DNA of 64,000 bases, taken from Engraulis encrasicolus (lineage: Eukaryota > Chordata > Actinopteri > Clupeiformes > Engraulidae). The stretch covers positions 17,281,544 to 17,345,543 of the forward strand of contig NC_085869.1 of assembly GCF_034702125.1 (NCBI RefSeq), in the 5' to 3' direction. The translations under genes and the position numbers were made by a program. Positions 29,876 through 41,569 of the stretch are shown one piece after another (positions within the stretch are counted from its first letter, which is position 1; the number at the start of each line of letters is the position of its first letter). The notes under the pieces were generated by a model. That model saw only the letters and a program-made list of their open reading frames with translations, had not been told where the DNA came from and ran no database searches.

Positions 29876-30604
29876 ATCCTGTAGAGAGGGAGCAGTGGTG
29901 GTGCCCAGTAGTTGTGATGAACACATTCATCATTCTCCACTGGCGACCTGATGTGTTTCTGTTCTCTAATTAAAGCCAGCCCTCAGAGGACAATGCCTTA
30001 TTGGCACCTGGCAGGGCAGTGGGGGAGCAGAGAGGGTGGCATGTGGTGCAGGGTGTCCAGACAGTCTGGAGTGCTGTCACTCCAACCTACCTATTACCTG
30101 TCAACATGGCATCACGACAAATAAGTGAGATAACACGCCGATTTTGAACTGGCTATTGCGTGTGTGCACTACGCCTTTGCGAGTTAACGTGTAGCTCCTC
30201 AACGCCCCGTTAGAGGTTACGTTTAGGGATGGTTTTGGTCTGGGCACAATTTTGCAACAAATTCATCAATCCCTGGCTTAGTTCATTGGTTCACTCTCTG
30301 AAAGTTAGATTGAGCATGTATGCATACATCTTTGTTCTCGCTGGAGAACAGACTTCTCATGATCGTGCCGCTCTCGCAGGAGAGTGGCTGTCCACGCGGT
30401 GGACTGATCATTAAAGTGCTTCACGGGGTCCACAGGGACCACTGCACTCAAGAAGCTGAGATAGATTACGTGGCGTATTGGGCAAGATCGCTGGCCATGG
30501 TGCTGAAGTACTGCCACGGCCGAGAAATGTCTATGCAGCAGACATTCTTGAGCTCGGGAGTACGGGGCGCCACTGAGAGCTTGGGCAGTATCTGCACCCG
30601 CAGT

Positions 30605-30664
30605 AGGGTGCATCAAATGCCCCCTATGAAATGTTTTTTTCATAGGAGGCGTTTGATGCACCCT
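30605..30664. repeat. 26-bp-arm hairpin
   Basis: AGGGTGCATCAAATGCCCCC...TATGAA and its near-complement enclose a short T-rich loop. It may be the core of a palindromic MITE. Confidence 0.85.
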
Positions 30665-30995
30665 AGCCCGCAGATATGTGCAAATTCTGAGCGGACACCC
30701 CCCGGCAGATGATTGTTGGAGAGCAAAGGAGAAAGGTGAACTGGAAGGAAGCTAGGGCAAGGCACCTGACGAATCGATCGAACAGCGGTGGAAAGGAGGC
30801 GAAAGGGGAGGTGGTGGGTGTGAGCGAGAAAGAACATTTCTGACCAGGAGACAAGTGAGTGGAGAATAAATGCTGTATAGTTAATAAAGAGGCGTTCCAA
30901 CTTCCAGTGCGCAGAAATTCCACCAAATGACGGCACAGTGGAGAATGAGACGCAGCTGGTTAATTAGGCGTGCCTATCTTTTCGCGCTGAATTCA

Positions 30996-31225
<230 letters not shown>

Positions 31226-31388
31226 TGTGATTTACAGTGTCATCTTCGGCGGTGGCTGGCAGATGAAATAGGATGAGAAAGAAACTAGGAGTCTTCAGTG
31301 GAGTCTTCAGAGCCACAGATGAAGCAGATTGTCCTGCAGCCCAATGCCACCATGTCCCCACCACCACCTCCAGCAGCAGAACAGCAAC

Positions 31389-31661
31389 CAGGGCTGGACT
31401 AGGATGAAAAACCAGGCCGGGCATTTTCAACCAAGTCCACCAGACATTGAGAGAGACAATGAAGCCTATAACAACAATTTTAGTCATCTAATATCAGTTA
31501 TTTTGACCCCATGCCAAAATTAATCTTTAAATCTGACTCGGAGAGGTTTGCTGTAGCTGCATGAGGACTGATACCATTACATTAAGGGGAAGGCCAGGTC
31601 GAAATCATCAATAGTCCATCACCGGGCAAATGCCCTGTATGCCCTACTATGGCCAGTCCTG
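31389..31661. mobile_element. hAT-type MITE family K, copy 1
   Basis: CAGGGCTGGACTAGG to GGCCAGTCCTG, with a perfect 8-bp duplication ACAGCAAC on both sides. Interior shared with 36120-36385 (GACATTGAGAGAGACAATGA, TCTGACTCGGAGAGGT). Confidence 0.93.
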
Positions 31662-32815
31662 ACAGCAACGCAATGCAACACCATAGGATTCAGCAGAGCT
31701 GAAAAGTTGCTTACTACATTAGCTACTTTGTTGTTTTCAATGCATTTTCCCGTTGGCAACTACCGGAGTTGCTAACAGGCTAACAACTTCTCTTTTGAGA
31801 AACTCACCCCTGTACAGCACTCCCATGCTCCAGATAAGCGTCTCGTTTTCACTCCGCGTGTTTGCAGAGGAGAGCAAAGTGTGTGCGCATTACACTCAGA
31901 TGAGACGTGCTGATGAATCTTTCATAAAGCTTGAAAAGAATCAGGAGACGTGGAGCATTATTTTCCCACCCCCCCCTCCTCTGTTTTGACTTGCTGACTG
32001 TGAGATCTAGGCCACTGTAGTTGACTTGTGCACTGCCAACAGTTCGATACTCAGCTGAATAAGAATGCCCTGTCTTGGCAATTTGTGAAAATGCTGTAAT
32101 TGAATTTAACAAAGACAGAGTCGGCGGAATTTTGGCAGTGCTAAAAAGGAAACAAATCTTTCTCCTCTCTCATGTTTGTGTATTTGAGTACATTGGGCAC
32201 TGGGTTTTTCCGGTTTGTCAAAAGCAATTTTATGAACGGTAAAAATCACACATTTCCCCTTTGTGCAATGTGAGAGAACAACATACACATTTTTGGCACT
32301 GCAATAAAATACTTTGAAATATGTTGTTTTATTTTCATAATGTTAGACCTAATAGGCCTAATAAAGGACATAGTTGCGATAAGATAAGAGATAAGATAAA
32401 AACTATAAAAAGAGATAAGATTTTTTTTTAAATGGTTTGTTACACATGGAACAGAAAATTGTGTTTTGGCAGGGCTCCAGACATTCTCATAGATATTAAA
32501 GACATGACAAAGCAAGACATAACAAGACAATACATGTATGTTCAGGCTGGATAGATGGTATTGTTCATCTTGTGTTGTGTTGTGTTGAGCAGGGCTACAG
32601 CTGAGGAGATGAAGGATTTCTTATATCTGTTGTTGTGTGATAGTGGTACATTGTAGCACCAACCTGATGGAAGCATTTGGGAGAGGGGATGGAGGGGGTC
32701 CTCTGTGATGATCAGAATGGATTTCCTGATCAGATAGGGAGGGTTGAGGGGAGCCAGTAATTTTGATAGCCTGATCGTCATGTCATGTCATGCTGTGTTG
32801 TTATGTGACACACGT

Positions 32816-32871
32816 GTTGTGTTGTGTTGTGTTGTGTTGTGTTGTGTTGTGTTGTGTTGTGTTGTGTTGTG
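32816..32871. repeat. (GTGTT)n pentamer array
   Basis: About eleven TGTTG units. Confidence 0.95.
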
Positions 32872-33187
32872 ACATATATACCCATCTTCATCAGTAAACT
32901 GAGGGAGGTTTAACTGTTTACTTGAATAATCTTCCAGGCATGAGCCCCATGCAGTTTGTCTTTTTTTTGAAAGGTGAAGTGTGCTGACAAGATGTGCAGG
33001 TAAAGAGTGGTGGCCTCAGGAACCTGAGACACCTGGTCATGTTTTGTTTCTCTTTGACGTCCTAGACATCATAGAAATGAGCCAGATTTACGCCTTTGTT
33101 CTTACTGTACCTTCTGTGACGAGGTGCATTTCAAATGAGGTAAAAGAAACCTCAGTCCTAGAACACAAGACAATACAACATGCTGCA

Positions 33188-33527
33188 CACAATGCTGTCT
33201 ACTGTCTACTTTCTACTGTCACTGTTATTATTCTATTATTGTAATGTCAACATTCTTTTTTTCATATTTATCTATCTTCTGTTTACATGTTCAATGTTAA
33301 ATGTTGAATGTTAAATGTTAAATGTTAAATGTTAAATGTTCATTTGTACTGTATTTATTATTGACCACTTATTGTTACCTGTCCTGTCTTGCACTTATGT
33401 CAGTCTGTAAAATGCCAGTCCTGTATATGTCTATGTCCTGGCATGGTATAGAGAGAAAACGTAATTGTATGACTTGTGCATATGAAGAACGTGACAATAA
33501 AATCTGACTTGACTTGACTTGACTTGA
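33188..33527 (+). mobile_element. retroposon 3' tail family F, copy 3
   Basis: Same order as the 5.2-kb copy: ATGTTAAATGTTGAA array (33290-33342), TGTTACCTGTCCTGTCTTGC, TATAGAGAGAAAACGTAATT, GTGACAATAAA and four ACTTG units. Confidence 0.8.
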
Positions 33528-33620
33528 GAATTAGTATTTTTACTGACCCATGGCCATTTAGTGACTTTTAATGACCATGGTCGTGTGACATGTCACACCA
33601 CTGCTTGCTTCGCCATCACC

Positions 33621-33788
33621 CAGAGGCGCATCTTGTCACCAGGCTAGGCAAACAGCTGCTTGGGGCCCCCCAAGCCACTATGGTGGTGAATAAAACCCAC
33701 ACTTAAAACAATTGCAATTTTGGCGATTTTGGTTCAAATTTCTTATGATTTGTGCTTGGGGCCCCAGGTGACCCTAGAATTGCCTCTG
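33621..33788. mobile_element. MITE family G, copy 2 (uninterrupted)
   Basis: CAGAGGCGCATCTTGTCACC to CCTAGAATTGCCTCTG, with CTTGGGGCCCC blocks inside. Flanks CCATCACC and TCATCACC match 7 of 8. Confidence 0.9.
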
Positions 33789-34139
33789 TCATCACCCAAT
33801 CACCCATGATATCCCTGGAAGAGAACAGAATGGGCCAACAGGGGTTGGCTCAGTAATTGAGATGTCCATTTAAAAGCTGGTTCTGTTTTTTTTCTTGGTG
33901 TCTGCTATGTCAATAAAATGGGAGAGTTGTATGTGTACGTGTAGTTAGTTGCATGAGGTGAATCTACAGCCGTCCTTTTTTTTTGCTTTATGTTTATGGC
34001 ATCAACTCGGTGGTGACATGTGCAGCACTGTCGGCTCTCCTCATTCATCTCCCAGATAAGCCGTGTGGGTGGTGCAGGGATTAGGAGGAGACAGCGTTGC
34101 TGAGAGGCACTGCAGTCTCCATGCAGCCCAGCACTGACT

Positions 34140-34462
34140 GCAGAGGAGGACTTGACATTAGGCAAATCTAGGCAATCGCCTATAGGGCCTCGACCAAATC
34201 GGCCCTCCATAGGGGCCCCCAACTGTCACACCAGTCGCGATAAACACACACAAAAAGTAGGCCTGATCCTAATTTGTCACATATGTAAAGTTATCAAAGA
34301 TGTATACGAGACAAAGGACTAAAATAGCACCCTCGCTCCTTCCATGTCAATTGGTGACGTGTTTAAAGAATGACTTTTGAGGGTCCCATGTTTATATCTC
34401 GCCTAGGGCCCCAAAATGGCTAGATCCGCTTCCTCTCACTAAGTCATGGGCGGATCTAGCCA
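34140..34462. mobile_element. degraded GGGCCC-rich element and inverted repeat
   Basis: CGCCTATAGGGCCTCG and CTCGCCTAGGGCCCC face each other. At 34415-34462 a 17-bp inverted repeat AAAATGGCTAGATCCGC surrounds a 25-base spacer. Exact element ends are not resolved. Confidence 0.5.
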
Positions 34463-34464
34463 TT

Positions 34465-34640
34465 TTATAGATAGAGGAGAGGAGAGGGCTGCAGGGAGAG
34501 GAGGAGAGGAGAGGAGAGGAGGATAGGAGAGGAGAGGAGAGGATAGGAGAGGGCTGCAGAGAGGAGAGGAGAGGAGAGGAGAGGAGGATAGGAGAGGGCT
34601 TCAGAGAGGAGAGGAGGATAGGAGAGGAGAGGGCTGCAGA
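34465..34640. repeat. GGAGA-rich tandem array
   Basis: GAGGA/GGATA pentamers interrupted by a GGGCTGCAGAGAGGAG higher-order unit that recurs three to four times. Confidence 0.92.
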
Positions 34641-35059
34641 ATAGACCAGAGCAGACAGCAGGCCCAGGCGAGTCTGGAGCCAGGTAAAAGAGGAGGACAT
34701 GGAGGCGTGCCAGACAAGTATCTGTCTGCCAGACAGTCTGGCCCTGGACATGAATGCCCCGGCCCAAAACGCTGGAGTCTTTTTTTCTTTCTTTCTTTCT
34801 TTTTTTTTAACCTCAATTTTGTTGACCACAATAAACAGGATGGCAGCATGAGTGACTTACTCAATCAATCAATAAATCAATCAATCAATCTACAAATAAT
34901 TATACCAATCGGTCCATGGCAGACTTCAACTAATCAAACAACAACCATAGAATGAAACAGAACACTAGTCATTTTTTACATGTATCTGTTTGAGCTGTTC
35001 AGTTTTGGAAAAACACACCTGAAGCAAATATATTTGTGTGATATACAGTACATTTAGAT

Positions 35060-35365
35060 CAGTGATTCTCAAAGTGTGGTCCGGGGACCACTAGTGGTCC
35101 GCGACAGAGCTCAGGTGGTCCGCGAGGGGAGTTCTACTTTTGCAAGACGAGCTAGCAGTAGGATATATTAGTAACATTATTACAAAGCTAAATAGTTGAA
35201 GTCATATTTTCACCACAATAAGACAGGCTTGTAAATGTAAATAAAAAGTAAGTGATCTGCATCGAAATAACCACCCGTCAACTGTCACTTCAGTTGACAG
35301 GTGGTCCCTGAAAAAATGTTTGGGGGGGGAGTGGTCCTCCATCTGAAAAATGTTGAGACACGCTG
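35060..35365. mobile_element. hAT-type MITE
   Basis: Starts CAGTGATTCTCAAAGTGTGG and ends TGTTGAGACACGCTG, with a perfect 8-bp duplication ATTTAGAT (35052-35059, 35366-35373). Confidence 0.92.
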
Positions 35366-35434
35366 ATTTAGATCCTTGTGAGATGAGATATGGACTCCAT
35401 TAGTTGGCTTGCTTTTGGTGTGCCTCCATTAGTA

Positions 35435-35958
35435 CAGTGGCTCTCAACCTTTTTTTAACAAAAGCCCTCTTCACATCATCATAAGCCTCCCAACGCCCCC
35501 CTCCCCACTGACATCATCATAATCCTGCCAACGCCCCCCTTAGTGTTGAAAAATTAAATAGACTAATGCAACTCAATGAAAACTAAGCCCCGCCACCACT
35601 CGCCTGAATATACAGTATATATACTTTATTTGTCATGCATGAAATTTATCTTTCGTCTCACCATAAAAACATAAATGTACATTGACTCCATTAAAAACTC
35701 ACACTCTAAAAACATAAATACACATAAAACATTGCACATATCCCCTCCCTCTAGCCACCCTTCCCAGTATCCCCTGATAAGGATACAGCTGAGAGGGGGC
35801 GGTTCTATGTTGGCATTAGGGGGCATTAGTCCATTTAATTTTCTAATACTAAGGGGGGGGGGGGTGTTGGGGGGTTTGTCAGTCTTATGATGATGTCATG
35901 GGGAGGCCTGTGCTGAGGCCAACGGGGCATGTCTTAAAAAAAAGATTAAGAACCACTG
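35435..35958. mobile_element. hAT-type element with internal retroposon fragment
   Basis: CAGTGGCTCTCAACC and AAGAACCACTG are inverted ends; AACGCCCCCC blocks match GGGGGGTGTTGG. Between 35610 and 35745 lies TTTATTTGTCATGCATG, a family-F-like tail on the minus strand, so the retroposon is nested. Target duplication not clear. Confidence 0.7.
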
Positions 35959-36119
35959 TTCTAGGACGTCGATTCACCATGTCAAAATGTGCTGCCTGCC
36001 TTCTCCATCAGCTCAGCCATACTAGCTGATCATAAGCTGTCGGGAAGCCAACCCCAAGCCCAAGCCCATCCCCAAGCCCAATCTCCATGTTCGCCCAGCA
36101 CAGGCACAGCACCCGGGAG

Positions 36120-36385
36120 CAAGGCTGGACTGGGACAAAAAAAAACATTTTTTAAAAAAATGTTTTGCCAAGACCAGTCTGCCAGGCATTGAGAGAGACA
36201 ATGAAGCCTTTGACAACATTTTTAGTCATTTGTTTCCAGCTATTTGGACTACAACAGCAAATCTGACTCGGAGAGGTCAGCTGTGGCGGCATGAGGACTG
36301 ATCACACTACATTGAGGAGAGGGCCAAAATCATCAACAGTCCACCAGGCAAATGCCCTGTGCGCCTTATGGCCAGTCCAGCTATG
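36120..36385. mobile_element. hAT-type MITE family K, copy 2
   Basis: CAAGGCTGGACTGGG to GGCCAGTCCAGCTATG, flanked by CCCGGGAG on both sides (36112-36119, 36386-36393). Confidence 0.88.
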
Positions 36386-36923
36386 CCCGGGAGAGAGGGG
36401 ATTGACACGCACCAAGAGAGAGCGACTGACTGCATGGAGGTGATACCATTCACACGGCCAAAAGTCCTCCACAAGCCAATATGCTCATGATTTCCCCCAG
36501 GTCTGGTAGAAGTGCATGTTTATTAATCTGTCCCCAGCTGTTGCAGCCAAGCTTCCCGATAAATGCCAGTCCTCCTGAACAGCAACATTTGAAGTCAGGG
36601 GGAGAAAAAAAATCACTTTCACTTGTCGGCGGCAGTTAAGTGCACGCCCTTCACATTTCTTGTATTATGGGTCAGATGAAATTCTGAGCGCATGTTGTGG
36701 AAGTGAAGTGCACAGATTTTTATTTGAAATCTAATAGAAAGCTAATAATGATCTTGTCAGCTTTGAATTGTTGGAATTTTGAACACAATGCATTCTGTAG
36801 TACCCTATCCAGAAGCATTAACAAAAATAAAAATATGTAAACATGTCACAAATGTTATTCTACAACCAGGGGAGTAGCATCAACAACATGACATGATAAA
36901 GTTTGGGAACCCGTGGCTTAGGC

Positions 36924-37267
36924 CAGTGTTTCTCAACAGGGGTGCCACGGGCCCACCTCAGGGGTGCCGCAGAAACGTGGTTGATAAATAAATTATGTAA
37001 TATAATACATATTTGTCTAAATTGATAAAGTTAATGCTAGTCAGTGGAATCTTTCATCTGCCATTTACGCACAATAAAGTAAAAATAGGTCGCCCCCGTC
37101 AGCTGTAACTTCGAACGTAGGTCGTGTGACGTCTCCAAATGTGTTACCTTTCTAAGCTTGTGTGGTATCGGATGCAATGCCATGTTACGGCTTATTGGTT
37201 TGGGATGCGTTGAAAATGTTCATGAATTGAAAGGGTGCCTCGCCTAAAAAAAGGTTGAGAAAGACTG
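36924..37267. mobile_element. hAT-type MITE
   Basis: CAGTGTTTCTCAAC and GGTTGAGAAAGACTG are the ends; perfect 8-bp duplication GCTTAGGC (36916-36923, 37268-37275). 344 bp. Confidence 0.94.
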
Positions 37268-38060
37268 GCTTAGGCTGTTGGTCTTTTTCACTAGAGGGCA
37301 GTATATCATCAAATAATAATATACTCGATTCTCAACTCACAAATTACCCAAGACATTTCTTTTGGAAATGGAGAAATTATCCTGATGATAATCTGGGAAA
37401 ATTATTATTATTTAAATAATTGAGGTAATTAAGAAGCAATTATGATTGCTTTATTACTTATAACCTTTGAAACCTTGGGGATATTTCTAGACTTCCAGAC
37501 CAACACTGAAGTTTTGTTTAGAGCACATGTGGGCCTATAGAAAGTTAAATGAAAAAGTGAAATTAATTTGACATGGTTTTTTTCATGTTTCAGTTCAACC
37601 TTTGCTTGACATCCTTGGTACACAATTGATTCGATTAAAGCTTTTGCCAGTTGCAAAAAAAATGTTTTATCTGTTATAGCCTACCCACATGATGATAGAT
37701 TTTAGTTCAGTTAGTAAACCTGCATAACGCATTTGTATATAAACCTCCATATCTTTGCCAGTTCCCAGAGCAAGAATGATAGCCATCCATGGTGAGTCCA
37801 TATGAATAAGTGCTGATTACATTTGAAATTCTAAACAAAAAAGCAGTAAGTGACTGCCAACTGATCACATGAACTGATGCTCTTGAGTGGAGACTGCTCT
37901 GTGTTTTTTTTCTTGTTGTTGTAGAATGGCAGTTCTGCTGAAAGAGGTGGTAAGTGGCCAAAATGTTGTATTTTCGAAAGGAACTGATTGTACTGTGCAG
38001 CTTCCTGTACAGTGTGGATATTTTAATGAAGCAAAATCCAATCCTTCCTGCTCCTCGTTA
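37268..38060. other. no recognised feature
   Basis: AT-rich intergenic DNA without supported features. Confidence 0.45.
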
Positions 38061-38066
38061 CCCATG

Positions 38067-38374
38067 GAGTGCGTCTTAATATGCGACCTTGCCTCCTCCA
38101 CTTGCCTCCTCCACTTGCTTCTCGCCTCCTGGCCCTCCTCACGTGGAGAAAACGCATAAAGTTTCAATAGCTTGCAAAAGCTCAATTGTAGGGACTGTTT
38201 TTTATTCTCATTTGCAATTGGGATGGTGAATGAAAAACAGTCCCTCAACAATTGAGCTTGTGGCTGCACAGATATTGGAAACTTTATCGTTTTCTCCACG
38301 GAGGAGGGGCCAGGAGACGGGACGAGGAGACAAGCGCAAGTGGAGGAGGCAAGGTCGCATATTAAGACGCACTC
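38067..38374. mobile_element. palindromic MITE family L, copy 1
   Basis: GAGTGCGTCTTAATATGCGA...CCTTGCCTCCTCC and its complement at the right end form long arms. The middle reads CATTTGCAATTGGGATGGTG. A 3-bp ATG may be the target duplication. Confidence 0.88.
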
Positions 38375-38647
38375 ATGGTGTCCTGTCCTCCGTGGTGGAG
38401 CTCCGCTACGGTGACCTAGTTATAGCTGCCCTGTCATAGTCACATGCCTGTCTCTCATTGGCCTCCCGTTCTTTGCGCTTCAGAACATGTCTGTCAGATA
38501 CATTTTCAACAAAAGAAAACCTAGCACAACAAGGATATGAGGCAGTAGCAGTTTTACTCTCTGAGTCTCATGTGCTCCAGTTCAGTTTGTCACTGTTCCT
38601 CCTTTAGAGATTTGTCCATGCAGTGTGCGTAGTGCAGGTGGTCTGGC

Positions 38648-39004
38648 AGGGTCAGCTCTATGTTCCCACCCATTGTCCCACAGCCCATTGGTCCCACAGC
38701 TTATTCTTGTTGCTCCATGTTCCCACATTTTAAAGAAATTATTCAAATGTAGGCCCTATGTTCCACAACTCCATGTTCCCACATTTCCGAGTAAACTAAG
38801 AGAACATGCCTTTCTCCCCGCCATAGGGCATAGGGCCTAAATTTGAATAAATTCTTAGAAATGTGAGAACATGGAGCAGCAGGAATCTGCTGTGGGACCA
38901 ATGGGCTGTGGGACCAATGGGCCTGAAAATCAACGTTAAAATCTTAGTGATGTGGGACCAATGGGCAGTGGGAGGAGTGGGCTGCGGGAACATAGACACG
39001 CTCC
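38648..39004. mobile_element. foldback element with long direct-repeat flanks
   Basis: CTCTATGTTCCCACCCATTG...CCCATTGGTCCCACAG is inverted as CTGTGGGACCAATGGGC...GGGAACATAGA. The flanks CGTAGTGCAGGTGGTCTGGC (38628-38647) and CGTAGCGCAGGTGGTCTGGC (39005-39024) match 19 of 20. Confidence 0.85.
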
Positions 39005-39494
39005 CGTAGCGCAGGTGGTCTGGCCGGACTGCACAATAAGGGCCTTCTGTATCAGCTTGTTATGCAGGCCGGGGGCATGTATGAATGTGAAGTGAATAAT
39101 GCCACTTGAACGTCCATCCCCCTTTCAGAAGGCTTACCAAACAATTGCAGTAGGTGTTGTTGTTGGCTTAGCTGTTGTTGGTGTTGTGGATGTTGTCATT
39201 TGTCATGGATGTTGTCATTTGCCAGAGTGTTTGCATTGCCCCCCCCATCCTCCCTGATAACCAGCAGAACCGCTATGCTATCCCAAACTACCGTTTCATA
39301 AACTCTAAGACGGTCTTCATGTATCCCTAGAGCTCATGCTTTAATATGGCGTCTGTCCTGGGGGGCTTTGTGGGGATATAGATGCAGATATTGGCCCGTC
39401 TCGTTTTGTTTCTCCAACCTCTCGGCTCATGCCCTGTCCCCACTCTTCTCCTTGCGGGAGGGAGAGAGGTAGGAGCGGGGACATTGCTACAGTG

Positions 39495-39772
39495 TAGAGC
39501 ATGACACAGTGGATTTTCACTCCCGTCCCTTCCCGGTCCCAGAAAAAAAATCCCATCCCGTCCCATCCTGTAAGAATGTCTCCAAATCCCGCCCACTCCC
39601 ACTCAAAATCATTCATTATCGTCATTTTTATTCCCGTTCCTGCCAGCTCCCATTCATCTTTATTCCCGCTCCTGCCCGATCCCGTTCATCTTTAAAATTT
39701 TGACTCCCATCCCGCGGGAATCCTGCGAGATCCGCGGGACCCACGGGAATTCCCGAAAAATGTCATCCTCTA
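39495..39772 (-). mobile_element. hAT-type MITE family H (G-rich), copy 2
   Basis: TAGAGCATGACAC to TGTCATCCTCTA, flanked by CTACAGTG and CCACAGTG (7 of 8). Interior is the complement of the GGGATGGGACGGGA-type sequence at 19.3 kb. Confidence 0.93.
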
Positions 39773-39819
39773 CCACAGTGCTAAATTGTGTCACTATTTT
39801 GCATGTGCAATGTGTGTTT

Positions 39820-39996
39820 AATGACACAGCCCCTGTTATAAGTTTGCTGTTACCAGAATGGCAATGTCCAAGTCCTATTTTTTTTACTGTGGCCTCTGTG
39901 TCATGTCATAGTAGTGGTAGTATGGTTACTATGGTAGTAAATGTTTTTTTCAACCAATGGAGAAGAGTTCCATTGGCGGAATGGTGCACATTATGA
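39820..39996 (-). mobile_element. MITE family D, copy 3 (degraded)
   Basis: GTTATAAGTTTGCTGTTACC AGAATGGCAATGTCCAAGTC is the complement of the family D core. Confidence 0.65.
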
Positions 39997-40009
39997 GGTC
40001 ATGATTTTT

Positions 40010-40178
40010 TTGTGGTCTTTTATGACTTTATTTTTGTGACAGGACAGTTGAGAGAGACAGGAAACGATCGGGGGGACAGATAGACGGGGAAGGATTGGCA
40101 AAAGATCCGGGCCGGAATTAAACCCGGGTCACCAGTGTAACAGTACCCTACCGCTAGAGCCACGGTAGGGCCATGAGA
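40010..40178 (-). mobile_element. tRNA-headed SINE family M, copy 1
   Basis: On the minus strand: GGCCCTACCGTGGCTCTAGC, a degenerate B box GGTTTAATTCC, then CTTCCCCGTCTATCTGTCCC, TTTCCTGTCTCTCTCAACTG and TCCTGTCACAAAAATAAAG. Matches 58450-58622. Confidence 0.8.
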
Positions 40179-40182
40179 TTAT

Positions 40183-40476
40183 GAGTGCATTCCAATATGC
40201 AGACTGCCGTCCTTCCTTGGTGACTGGCCTGCTTGTGACCTCATGATGACGTCACCGACGTCAGAAACTTAATTCAATATCTTGCAAAAGCACAATTCTA
40301 ATGTCATTTCCTCATTTGCAATTGGGATGGTGAATGAAGAACAGTCCCCCAAAAGTTGTTGTAGCTAGGCTGACAGCGGGAAAACGTCATTGTTTTCTCC
40401 ACAGAGGAGGGGGTTCAGCAACATGCAAGGGCACAAGCACAAGTGGAGGACTGAAGTCTGCATATTGGAATGCACC
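40183..40476. mobile_element. palindromic MITE family L, copy 2
   Basis: GAGTGCATTCCAATATGCAG and CTGCATATTGGAATGCACC are inverted ends; shares ATCTTGCAAAAGC and CTCATTTGCAATTGGGATGG with copy 1, two kilobases away. Confidence 0.88.
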
Positions 40477-40479
40477 CCA

Positions 40480-41420
40480 TGTCTAATGTTATACCAGATA
40501 TTGGAGAACACGTTGTATGGTCATCGCACAACAACAATCAACAACCTTGTATGCTTGTACGCATGTATGCATGCTTGCTGTTTTAGACAAGGGCCGTTTT
40601 CCCCCTTTTTAGATATTGAAAAGGCAACTTGTTCTCATCCCACTGCCTTTCAACTTTGTATATGCATTTTATTATACTCAATATATGTTTTATTGACGTG
40701 GATGCAGCGTGCACTCTAGATTTTCACAAACGGTACACATGGGGTGGAAATCTAGCCTGGCTATTCCCCCCATATAGGATCTCAAATGATTAAAACAGAT
40801 GTTTATGCTCGAGAGTTCCCCTCATATAATGTTGACTTCAAAACTAGGTCAGTGTTTTGGTTCTCAATGCGACATGGTGAAACTCCTATTACTTGAATCA
40901 CACTTGAAGTGTAGAAGAAGAAGAAAGAAAGAAAGAAAATGGTTACACAGATAGTCTATTCATACAACAGTTGATCAAGTGAAAGGGGTGGTTTTCAGGA
41001 AACCATTTCTGACCTTGAATTTGGTGTTTCACTGCTTTGTCCATACTAGTAAGTAATGCATTTGGTCTCCCCCTGGTGTAGCACATGTAAAGGTTAGGTT
41101 GATAATGGAAGCACCCTGTCTCTTTAAAGGTCACCTAGATGTAAATCAACAGCACTGAGGTCATACTGCCAACACAGGCATTATAGCGGAGCCTGTAGCT
41201 GTATCTAAACTCCACAAATACAGCAAGCCATTGTTCAGGAGGACACTTTTGGATGTCTGCAGTGCTGTAAGCTATTCCTACAGCTGTGTTTTTCAAACAA
41301 AATATTGCCGTTGAACACCTTTTGACAAGATTGTTAGACTTTTTGCACAAGTATTTCAATAGGTTTTTTTTTTCCTGAAAGAAAAAGGTTCCTGTTGTGT
41401 TTGACATGACACTTGGGGCT
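40480..41420. other. no recognised feature
   Basis: Intergenic DNA with a CATGTATGCATGC patch (40563-40575) and a GAAAGAAA run; nothing else supported. Confidence 0.45.
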
Positions 41421-41427
41421 TATTATA

Positions 41428-41563
41428 TAAGAAGCTGGTTCAGGAGTAAACCAGGTTAAGTTAAGAGGTAAATCATATAATAGAAATTGAGGACTGAATG
41501 CCCTTCTATTAGATGATTTACCTCTTATCTTAACCTGGTTTACTCCTGAACCAGCTTCGTAGT
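41428..41563. mobile_element. foldback MITE
   Basis: AAGCTGGTTCAGGAGTAAAC CAGGTTAAG...AGGTAAATCAT pairs with ATGATTTACCTCTTATCTTA...GAACCAGCTT over about 48 bp with a 40-base loop. Confidence 0.9.
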
Positions 41564-41569
41564 ATACCC

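Noticed and set aside
32816..32871. regular short repeats considered as a CRISPR-like array
   Set aside because: Simple pentamer array without spacers in a vertebrate genome.
34392..34829. 145-codon open frame with LLSSPLLSS repeats
   Set aside because: Product of the GGAGA-type tandem array.
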